Assembly (NCBI GenBank): GCA_903877165.1
Contig: CAIRCU010000007.1
Coordinates: 1-47,583 of the forward strand
Length of the DNA stretch: 47,583 nucleotides
Direction: 5' to 3'
Source: Methanobacteriota archaeon
GTDB taxonomy: Archaea; Thermoplasmatota; E2; DHVEG-1
Numbering within the stretch: the stretch's first letter is position 1; every line of letters begins with the position of its first letter. A program made the translations under genes and the position numbers. Below the pieces are notes generated by a model, which saw only the letters and a list, made by a program, of their open reading frames with translations, searched no databases and was not told the origin of the DNA. This document shows positions 40,829 to 47,583 of this stretch, one piece after another.

Positions 40829-41506
40829 TTAGGGAATTTCTCGGATTTCGCTGAAGAACAGGTACCCGTCGATCTGCTGCCGGTACCCATCGTACTGCTG
40901 TTGCGCCCCGCCGACAGCAGACTCCACTGACGTGAAATTCTCCATGAGAAGCGTGACATTTTCCATATTACCATTTGAGAGGTTCTCGGCGGCCTGGCGG
41001 AGAAGCCCGCTGGCGTTGTACCGCAGGAGCGTAACGTTGTAACCCGCGTGTGCAAACCCAAGGTAGTAGCCAATGACCTCGAGATATTTCGACGTGTTGG
41101 TATAGTTCGTTGCAGTGAGGAAATAGGGGATGGATTTATTGAAGCTCTCTGCTGCGGAGAGATACTGTATCTGGGCATCAGTACAATTTTTTATACACTG
41201 TGCCGCAAGCCCAGGGTCGCTGTTTTTCAGTGCGAGATCGAACCAATAGAGGCCGAAATCGAAATGCAGGTTGGCGACCTCACGGGTCTCGCGCGCGGCA
41301 TCCATTTTAATGGAACCTTGCAGCATGTAGTTGGTGAAGTTCTCGTTCCGACTATTCAAATTAGTTATTTGTTGTGTGTGAAGCGTGGTGAGGGTATCGA
41401 TCTGCGAGCGGTTCACGATATCGGCGGCAAAGTAGGTGATGACGACCGCTCCAACCATGATGGATACAAGCATGATGAACATGTTCCTGCTGAATTCACG
41501 CGCCAT
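40829..41506 (-). CDS. Membrane-anchored extracytoplasmic protein of the pilus cluster
   Basis: This 225-residue protein is not recognised. It has one N-terminal membrane helix (about residues 9-29), then a mostly helical outer domain rich in Asn, Gln and possible N-glycosylation sequons (NFTNY, NYTNTS, NASGLL, NLSNG, NVTLL, NFTSV). It may be a small pilin-like or assembly component; the N-terminus lacks a clear class III cleavage motif. It starts 13 bases after the stop of the DUF11-like gene, with GAGGT in the overlap region, so it is the last gene of the leftward cluster. Confidence 0.65.
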   Translation of the reverse strand: MAREFSRNMFIMLVSIMVGAVVITYFAADIVNRSQIDTLTTLHTQQITNLNSRNENFTNYMLQGSIKMDAARETREVANLHFDFGLYWFDLALKNSDPGLAAQCIKNCTDAQIQYLSAAESFNKSIPYFLTATNYTNTSKYLEVIGYYLGFAHAGYNVTLLRYNASGLLRQAAENLSNGNMENVTLLMENFTSVESAVGGAQQQYDGYRQQIDGYLFFSEIREIP

Positions 41507-41519
41507 AGGCAATCAGACC

Positions 41520-43484
41520 TCAGGAGATAGGCAGAAGCGTCAACGTATGCTCGTCCCAGAAGAGGATCGGACAGACGGCGGGCTCTTTCGACGACGTCCA
41601 GACGACTTGTGCCAGATTGGAGATTGCGGGGCCGATGAGCGATGCGGTTATCTGGTCGGTAACGCCTTGCCCCGCCCTCATTAACGTATACTTCAGCGAG
41701 GTCTCTCCACTTTTCTCCACCTTCAAGTTATACCATCCATTGTTTAAATATCCGCCGGGGAAATCAGAGGACAGCTGCACCCATCCCGAAGATGTATAGT
41801 ACGAGAGCCGCGCCTGATAACACGCAGACTTCAGGGCAGTTGAGACATACTCATACTCGATTTTAATTTTCACGATATCAACGCCAGATGAGGTTTTGAA
41901 ATTCAAATAAAGATCGGCGGCTTCACTGCTGTCGCCGCAGGCGAACCAGCATGACCATGAGATTGGTACACTGTTCAGTGTGGTGAACGAGTAGTTCCAA
42001 TACTGAGGTCCAGCGGAGGCGCGCAGCTTTGTCTTAAACGACTGCGCCGTCATGTAGTAATAGATTGGGGCGACCTCGAAGTTGCTCGTCCCATCTTGCG
42101 CGCTGGTCTCGAACCAAACCTGTCCCTGGTATGAATCCATAGCCTTGCCACCGACGGTGTCATCGAAATCCGCGAAGGTCTCTGTCAGCGTAGTCGGTGG
42201 TTGGTAGGACCAGACAGTGAGAATGGTAGGATCGTCGTCTCCAGTCTCACCATCCCCATCCTGATCAATACCATCGTTAATGTTCGGGTCATCAGTTAAT
42301 TCATTTTTCTCGTTAATGCCATCTTCGTTCTCATCCCAATGTACGACCCCCTGGTTCGAGATTTTCGTGGCGTTGACGAGACCGTTGTCAATGGTGATTC
42401 GGAATTTTAACGCGACACTGCTCTGCGCAGGAATACTCCCATCCCAGCAGACTTTATTCGTACCGCTATCATAGGTAATCGTACCTGATCCCGCAGTCGC
42501 GGATCCAGCGACGTACTGGACGTGCGCAGGGATGAAGTCTTCGAACTCATGGCCAGGGTTATTATTCTGATTCGCGGTCCCGATGTTGCTGAGCGTGATA
42601 TCATACTCGATGACATCACCGCATTGCACCAGACCGCCATTAAGGTCCACCGCTGTTTTCCTGGCCATAATTTGGGCTTTCGCGTACCCTGAGAAATGCA
42701 TGTTATCGATGAACGCGCTACTGTCGAACTGGTTGTCACCTATATCAGACAAATCAACGGTCACGGTGACTATTTCTCCAGGAGACACTGGGTGCTGACG
42801 GCTGACTAACGCGGTTGCACCTGCATCAGCCCCGTTGGTGACTGGCGTGGTCTGCAGCCAGTCGACACCATCTGGGTTTCCACTCTGTGCATACAGGTTG
42901 TATCCTGTCCCGAGCAATGGAGGGTCATTAGCGTGCAATATAAAATCCCCGCCGTTGACGTCAATAATATAGGAAGAGGTACCCATAGACGGGGAGTTGA
43001 CTGAAATCGTCAATTTATCATTGTATTGCGTCCCGATGTATTCCGGCCACTCACAAGTAAAAAATTGAACATCGTAGTATAAATAGTGCATATAATTTGG
43101 AACCTGGAGTTGCATCTGAATATTAGTCTCGTCTCGTGGGGTTCCGTACTGTCCGCCTTGGAACCAGTCTCCCCGCTCATTCCCGGGGTCAAGGCCGCCG
43201 CTGGTTGCGACGACGAGATCCGCCCGTCCCGTGCTGAACCAAGCGAAGGTCGATCCATCTGTAGGGATAAGTGAACCACGGGAGGTGAGCACTGCGGACA
43301 TTCGATGACCGGCAGTGTCCTTGTCCCAGTATGTAGAGCTGACAAGGGTGCTTGGATCAGTTAGCATGGCAATCGCGAGGTCGTGACCGTCATACGACCC
43401 TGCCTGTACTTTCAACGGGATGATGGATAGGCCAAGCAAGAGGACGATGAGGAACGCCATGCATCGAATGATATTGGTGCGCAT
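41520..43484 (-). CDS. Secreted DUF11-like repeat protein of the pilus cluster
   Basis: This 654-residue exported protein has a signal peptide (about 8-28, ending VQA), a first beta-rich domain of about 240 residues, a DUF11-type segment (GDVIEYDITLSNIGTANQNN, FIPAHVQYVAGSATAGSGTI, VCWDGSIPAQSSVALKFRI), an acidic calcium-type linker (DENEDGINEKNELTDD, DGIDQDGDGETGDDD), and a final jelly-roll-like domain containing SWSCWFACGDSSEAADLYL. Such repeats occur in surface adhesins and stalk proteins. ATG 43484 is chosen because it lies four bases after the upstream stop, with GGTGG just ahead; the frame to 43562 overlaps the upstream gene. It forms one transcript with the pilin-LamG gene. Confidence 0.72.
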   Translation of the reverse strand: MRTNIIRCMAFLIVLLLGLSIIPLKVQAGSYDGHDLAIAMLTDPSTLVSSTYWDKDTAGHRMSAVLTSRGSLIPTDGSTFAWFSTGRADLVVATSGGLDPGNERGDWFQGGQYGTPRDETNIQMQLQVPNYMHYLYYDVQFFTCEWPEYIGTQYNDKLTISVNSPSMGTSSYIIDVNGGDFILHANDPPLLGTGYNLYAQSGNPDGVDWLQTTPVTNGADAGATALVSRQHPVSPGEIVTVTVDLSDIGDNQFDSSAFIDNMHFSGYAKAQIMARKTAVDLNGGLVQCGDVIEYDITLSNIGTANQNNNPGHEFEDFIPAHVQYVAGSATAGSGTITYDSGTNKVCWDGSIPAQSSVALKFRITIDNGLVNATKISNQGVVHWDENEDGINEKNELTDDPNINDGIDQDGDGETGDDDPTILTVWSYQPPTTLTETFADFDDTVGGKAMDSYQGQVWFETSAQDGTSNFEVAPIYYYMTAQSFKTKLRASAGPQYWNYSFTTLNSVPISWSCWFACGDSSEAADLYLNFKTSSGVDIVKIKIEYEYVSTALKSACYQARLSYYTSSGWVQLSSDFPGGYLNNGWYNLKVEKSGETSLKYTLMRAGQGVTDQITASLIGPAISNLAQVVWTSSKEPAVCPILFWDEHTLTLLPIS

Positions 43485-43488
43485 GTGT

Positions 43489-45816
43489 TTAGCCACCCCC
43501 GTAGTAGTTCCCGATGGGGATTGCGTTGGATTCAACCGTGAGGTCATCTTGGGTCTTGTCATTGGGGGTCACGAGACATTTTATGAACGTCCCGGGGTGG
43601 AGCCCTTCAGAGACCAGGACGCTTCGTGTTGAGTTACCGGTGCAGGTGCAGAGATAGTTTTGGTAGCTTTGTTCCGCGGATATTACAGACGAATAGATGT
43701 GAACTTCGTCAATGAGTCCGGTGAAGTTGCTTTCTCCCCCCAAGGGAATCCCGGTGATCGTCAGGTCGTCAATCGCCATGTATTCACTCGTTGAGGTTGT
43801 CCGCCATTTGAACTGCAGTTTCAGCGAGGAAAGGGTTCGCGGGAGATTCACCAGTATCTGCGTCCATGTCTTCTGCCCCGAGGATGTTGGGTTCGTGATT
43901 TCAAAGATTGGGACCCAGATGCTGTTGTTCCGATAATACAAGCCGAAGAAATCGTTGCTCTCCGTGTTCTTATAGCTGTACCACACGGACAGTTGAACGG
44001 AGGAATATCCAGTCAGATCGATTGCGGAGCGGTTATATTTGGCATACTCGGGATCAAAGTCCCCCGATCCACCAATCGAGTAGCTCCCGAGATGAGGCGT
44101 TATCGTCGTAGACGGCAGGAGGCTGAAATCGCATTCGATACGCCCGTAGCTTGTCACGTTAATGTAGATCTGATCGAAATAGATCTTTTCGCTGTCGGTG
44201 GTGCTGTCGCTTTGGAACTTGATCTTCATCGTAGAGGGGAAGAGGTAGGAACTTTCATTGATGAACACGATTTTATGGTAGTACTGGTTCACACTCGACC
44301 CCGGATGCACATCGAGGATGGTCTGCCACGTAGTCCCATCGTAATAGAGTAGCCACCAGTCTTCACTAGCCGACCATGTACCACGAGCTTCCCACCAGAA
44401 GTCGACCTTAATGGATTTATACGCAGTCGAGTCACAGTCGATAGGGTTCGTGAGGTAGAAGGAAGAATCGGTCCCTAGATGGTTGTACACTCGGACGGAG
44501 TATGAACCATGGTGGGCATAGCTGTTAATCCTGTCGCATTTCGTGCCTCCATCGGTGTAGCTGCCCATGCCACTCTCAAAATCATCGTATTTAAGGTTCG
44601 TCCAGGTTAGTGTCTGGCTGCCTGACGAGTTCTCCTCAGCCCAGTTGTTCCTTTCGGAGACGGTCTCAAAGCCGGTGCTGAACATCATGCGTCTCGTTGA
44701 AAGGCCCGTGCCCTCACCAATCTTCCCAGTGGGGCTGTTTCCGGTACCAAGGACACTGCCGCTGACGTGAGTCTGCTGCTCAGCCTCAGGTCTACCGTCG
44801 AGATAGATGCGGGCGTGTCCTGAGGTTGCATTGTACGTCGCATCGATGAAATGCCATAGGTTATCGTTGACAGGGGTGGTTCCGATGAGGTCTACGGTGC
44901 CATCCGTCGAGGTCGTGCTCCATTTCACATGCCCACTGGTAATGGCGAGTTCACAGTAGTTGCTCCGATTGTACGAGACTATAGTTCCCGAGGTCTGGCT
45001 GGTCTTGACCCAGGCTTCGACTGTGACTAGACTCACGGTGGGATTCTGAAAACAATAGGGGATTGTGATGAAATCGTCGCTTGCGAACTGATAGGCTCCT
45101 CCGACCCGACCTGCGCTGCTCCACACGGGACCTACAAGAGTGCCGTTATAGCCCAATCCTGAGTAATCCTTCGCAATGACCCCGCTTTGGGTGTCGAAGG
45201 GAAGCAGGAGTCGTGCTAATGGAGTGAATGGCCCACCGTTTGATACCATCCAGTTGTAGATGAAGGTCGTGGGGGTAATCGTCGGTTGTATCGTATAGCT
45301 GTAGCAGACCAAGTCCTCGTCACTGGTATTGCTTCGCAGCGTTGAAACCAGCATCGGGTCTGGAATCGCCCCGGGAGGAGAAGGGCCAGGTTCTGTGGCT
45401 TTCGGCCGTAGGGATCCCTCGAATAAAACCTCTGTCGAACCATCGGAGTTGTGGCCGATGACGGTGATATTGACGACCTGTTCGTGTGCAAACAAATCCT
45501 TGTTCACCGGGGGGTAGATGCACTGGCCCATTTGCCAGGAATCGTTGGTGTAATAATAGACATGCCGCCCGTCTGATTGCGTCACATACACATCATAGTC
45601 ATGGATGTTCTCGCCGCCGATATGCTGCAGGACTGCGATGCCTTTATCGTTGACGAACCCTGCGAGCTTCACGTTGGACTCCCCAGGGGGCAACGGTAGG
45701 GGAAAACATCGAGAATAAATAACAGCGAACACAACAAGCGCGATGACAACGAGGAGGAGGGCGCCGACGACCTCTGATACTGCATATGATGATCGAGGAG
45801 AACTGTGGGTCGACAT
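43489..45816 (-). CDS. Large pilin-like protein with LamG-type domains
   Basis: This 775-residue protein starts with an archaeal pilin-type N-terminus: a short polar leader, then SSYAVSEVVGALLLVVIALVVFAVIYS, the class III signal and hydrophobic helix used for pilus assembly. It is followed by a pilin-type beta region and a LamG/concanavalin-like domain (RLLLPFDTQSG, GGAYQFASDDFITIPY, VTVEAWVKTSQTSGTIVSYN, WHFIDATYNATSGHARIYLDG). Two further jelly-roll-like segments follow (DFWWEARGTWSASEDWWLLYYDG and a related SVWYSYKNTESNDFFGLYY). The size is far above ordinary pilins (about 100-200), so it may be a tip adhesin that binds glycans. ATG 45816 is used because GGGTAGG precedes it; ATG 45873 is possible. 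Confidence 0.75.
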   Translation of the reverse strand: MSTHSSPRSSYAVSEVVGALLLVVIALVVFAVIYSRCFPLPLPPGESNVKLAGFVNDKGIAVLQHIGGENIHDYDVYVTQSDGRHVYYYTNDSWQMGQCIYPPVNKDLFAHEQVVNITVIGHNSDGSTEVLFEGSLRPKATEPGPSPPGAIPDPMLVSTLRSNTSDEDLVCYSYTIQPTITPTTFIYNWMVSNGGPFTPLARLLLPFDTQSGVIAKDYSGLGYNGTLVGPVWSSAGRVGGAYQFASDDFITIPYCFQNPTVSLVTVEAWVKTSQTSGTIVSYNRSNYCELAITSGHVKWSTTSTDGTVDLIGTTPVNDNLWHFIDATYNATSGHARIYLDGRPEAEQQTHVSGSVLGTGNSPTGKIGEGTGLSTRRMMFSTGFETVSERNNWAEENSSGSQTLTWTNLKYDDFESGMGSYTDGGTKCDRINSYAHHGSYSVRVYNHLGTDSSFYLTNPIDCDSTAYKSIKVDFWWEARGTWSASEDWWLLYYDGTTWQTILDVHPGSSVNQYYHKIVFINESSYLFPSTMKIKFQSDSTTDSEKIYFDQIYINVTSYGRIECDFSLLPSTTITPHLGSYSIGGSGDFDPEYAKYNRSAIDLTGYSSVQLSVWYSYKNTESNDFFGLYYRNNSIWVPIFEITNPTSSGQKTWTQILVNLPRTLSSLKLQFKWRTTSTSEYMAIDDLTITGIPLGGESNFTGLIDEVHIYSSVISAEQSYQNYLCTCTGNSTRSVLVSEGLHPGTFIKCLVTPNDKTQDDLTVESNAIPIGNYYGGG

Positions 45817-45889
45817 CCTACCTACCCTAGAGTTTCTTTCTGTTGCTTTCGCTATATAACGGTGTCGTGACATATTCCCAAGAAAGCCA

Positions 45890-46777
45890 TTAGAACATCA
45901 GTTTGAAAATCAGGAAGGAGATGACGACGAGGATGAAACCCTGGCGGATTCCTGAAGAAAGTTTGCCTTCCATCATGAAGCCACCCAGCATACCGCCGCC
46001 GAGGCTTTGAACGAAGACAAAGGTAAACAGCATGTTCTTCACCTCGACAGGATCGATTTGGGCGATACGCAGGTTCCCGATGGCTTTCCCCGCCATTTTC
46101 CCCTGCAGGCCGATAATCGCTTGGAAAATAGTGCCGTTAATAATAAGGATAACGGCGAGGAAGACGAAGAAGCTGATGAAGATGACGATACTGTACATCG
46201 ACATCTCAGTGCGTCGTTGCTGTTCTACGCGGCGGATCTGATCGAGTTCTTTGGCCGCTGCGTTGAAGACCGAGGAGGTGTTACCGCCGATCTCCAGGGC
46301 CTTGTTGATAGTGATAGCGAGGCGTTTAACCTCGTTGCTGTCGAGTCGTTCGCCGAAGTTGGTGAGCGCCTCGGTCACAGGGATGCCCCAGGAGAGCTGG
46401 GCGGAGACAGCCTTCAGTTCCGAGGTGAGCGCCCCGTAATCTCCGTCCGCTGCGGATTCGATGGAGTCGAAAATCGTCATCCCTGAAGCCGAGGAGTTCG
46501 CGATATCCCTCAGGAAGTCCGGGAGTTTCTCCATGATTTCGCGTTTGCGTTTCTGTTTTTTGGAGTTGTAGAACCCCAGTGGCCCGATGCAGCCGAGAAC
46601 ACCAAAGACAAGATAATCTACGGTCGTGAAATACGGCAAAATCGGTCTTTTAAGTAAGGCGAAGAAGCCGAAGACGAAGAAGATGCTTGCGAACAGGATG
46701 CTCCCTGCGATGATGATGTCTACGGTCTTGTCCTTGCCGTACTGCCGAGAGACGTCGTAGTGTTTGAAGAAGCCTAT
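45890..46777 (-). CDS. tadC: TadC-like membrane platform protein, second copy (possible ATA start)
   Basis: This type II secretion F/TadC-domain protein contains LPDFLRDIANSSASGMTIFDSIESAADGDYGAL and NKALEIGGNTSSVFNAAAKEL, typical of archaeal TadC/FlaJ platforms that work with a TadA-like ATPase to build pili. The first canonical start is TTG 46639, but clear coding continues upstream (FFKHYDVSRQYGKDKTVD, then a membrane helix) to an in-frame stop at 46784. The only plausible start there is ATA at 46775-46777, which overlaps the upstream TAG as ATAG and has GGTGAGG six bases ahead. With this start it is 295 residues and has about five membrane helices. Sequencing error (ATG read as ATA) is the alternative. 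Confidence 0.8.
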   Translation of the reverse strand: MGFFKHYDVSRQYGKDKTVDIIIAGSILFASIFFVFGFFALLKRPILPYFTTVDYLVFGVLGCIGPLGFYNSKKQKRKREIMEKLPDFLRDIANSSASGMTIFDSIESAADGDYGALTSELKAVSAQLSWGIPVTEALTNFGERLDSNEVKRLAITINKALEIGGNTSSVFNAAAKELDQIRRVEQQRRTEMSMYSIVIFISFFVFLAVILIINGTIFQAIIGLQGKMAGKAIGNLRIAQIDPVEVKNMLFTFVFVQSLGGGMLGGFMMEGKLSSGIRQGFILVVISFLIFKLMF

Positions 46778-47583
46778 ACGTCCTCACCCATCCCGGATTT
46801 CATCATGACGTAGAAGCCGAAGTAGGCCATCGGCAATATCATAAGAGATAGAATATAGAGAAATCCAAAGGAAATCCCTCCGCCGGTCAGTCCCATGATC
46901 GAGAAGATAATGACGAGGAACAAGGGGAAGGCGATGACGGTGACGACGAAGCTTTCCGCCATGATTGCAAGGGATTCCAGATTTTTTTTACGTTCCTGGA
47001 GATCGTCGAACATGTAGCGATCCACGCAGCGGTCGAAGTAAGGGGCAAGCTCGCTGCCGGATTGCAGGACCTCGACGATGCCTTGGAGGAATTCTTTGAA
47101 TTTCCGTGAGGGGGAAATCGCAATCGCATTCTTCAGTGCAGTGACGGCATCGACTCCCATGAGCTCAATTTCGGTGGTTATCTTTTTCGCTTCTTTTTGG
47201 ACCTCTCCATAGAGCGAGATGCTGGCGAGTGTGCCAAAGACCTCGGAAGGCGAGATGCCGGCGACCGACATGGTGTTGATGAAGTTCGCAACATACGGGA
47301 GGTGGAGATCAATTTTTTTCCCTCGTGCTTTCGCCTTGGATGCAGGGAGCTGGAGGTATACCAGTCCGATGACGACCGGTACGACAGAGGTCACGATGAG
47401 GAGAAGGAGGGCGGTCGCATTGGTGGGGAAGAGAAGGTAAAGGAATAAAGTTGAAAGGAAGGATGAGAGGAAACCGGCGAGTAGGTTCATCAGCACCATG
47501 GAGTAATATTCTTGGTAGACCATGCTGATGTCCGCTTTTTCCAGGAGTCTGTTTTTACTGGTTTCGCTGACGTTGAAGCGGTC
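46774..47583 (-). CDS. TadC-like membrane platform protein, first copy, 5' end cut by window
   Basis: The frame is open to the window edge (DRFNVSETSKNRLLEKADIS lies before the first ATG), so the gene starts outside. It has an F-domain of the type II/IV secretion platform: a double membrane helix at the N-terminal end, then KIDLHLPYVANFINTMSVAGISPSEVFGTL, VTALKNAIAISPSRKFKEFLQGIVEVLQSG and two C-terminal helices, ending MKSGMGEDV. Archaeal Tad loci often encode two such proteins side by side. Its stop overlaps the presumed start of the next gene, indicating translational coupling. A TadA-like ATPase is expected just beyond the window edge. Confidence 0.85.
   Translation of the reverse strand, partial: DRFNVSETSKNRLLEKADISMVYQEYYSMVLMNLLAGFLSSFLSTLFLYLLFPTNATALLLLIVTSVVPVVIGLVYLQLPASKAKARGKKIDLHLPYVANFINTMSVAGISPSEVFGTLASISLYGEVQKEAKKITTEIELMGVDAVTALKNAIAISPSRKFKEFLQGIVEVLQSGSELAPYFDRCVDRYMFDDLQERKKNLESLAIMAESFVVTVIAFPLFLVIIFSIMGLTGGGISFGFLYILSLMILPMAYFGFYVMMKSGMGEDV

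Noticed and set aside
1-47583. CRISPR arrays, insertion sequences, rRNA genes
   Set aside because: No regular spaced repeats, transposase motifs or rRNA-like conserved stretches were seen on either strand.

Overview
The window looks archaeal and most likely comes from an uncultivated euryarchaeal lineage related to Thermoplasmatota. The archaeal call rests on geranylgeranylglyceryl phosphate synthase, archaeosine tRNA-guanine transglycosylase, Nop5/Nop56, Spt5-type NusG, Sec61-gamma-type SecE, archaeal uL11, an archaeal FtsZ, and many genes with a TATA box about 26 bases before a leaderless or short-leader start. Secreted C25-type (gingipain-like) and M28 peptidases with a CWB2-like domain recall protein-degrading sediment groups such as Marine Benthic Group D. 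That placement is an inference and cannot be settled without a tree.

Left part (1-7.5 kb): a truncated sulfotransferase and a DHA2-type exporter face left. A superoxide reductase and a two-subunit 2-oxoacid:ferredoxin oxidoreductase form a rightward cluster. A ferritin-like diiron protein, a SnoaL-like protein, a monothiol thioredoxin and a double-CDGSH iron-sulfur protein follow on the minus strand. Together they suggest handling of oxidative stress, iron and Fe-S clusters in an anaerobe.

Middle accessory part (7.6-15.6 kb): a FIST-domain lipoprotein with a membrane histidine kinase, an AT-rich nadE plus ICMT-like methyltransferase pair, a secreted M28 peptidase, and a B12-binding radical SAM enzyme. 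This stretch lies directly 3' of a tRNA-Phe gene. Copies of the tRNA-Phe 3' end recur at about 10.75 kb (strong match) and 7.63 kb (diverged), in the same orientation, as expected of tandem elements integrated at a tRNA. No integrase was found.

Core part (15.6-28.6 kb): a wHTH regulator, nop5, tgtA, divergent nadX/nadC (NAD synthesis from aspartate), the ftsZ-secE-spt5-rpl11 cluster, a PHP phosphoesterase, GGGP synthase, a KaiC-like ATPase, and mtnA behind a class II aldolase-like protein that has lost its metal histidines.

Surface part (28.6-47.6 kb): a C25-like peptidase, a propeller-like secreted protein, two very large secreted proteins in an operon, and another radical SAM enzyme. After a tRNA-Asp gene comes a leftward Tad/archaellum-type pilus cluster: two TadC-like membrane proteins, a large pilin-like protein with LamG-type domains, a DUF11-like secreted protein, and a small membrane-anchored protein. 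The M28 peptidase and the two large secreted proteins appear to share an Ig-like module, so much of the window seems devoted to a surface and extracellular protein-handling apparatus.
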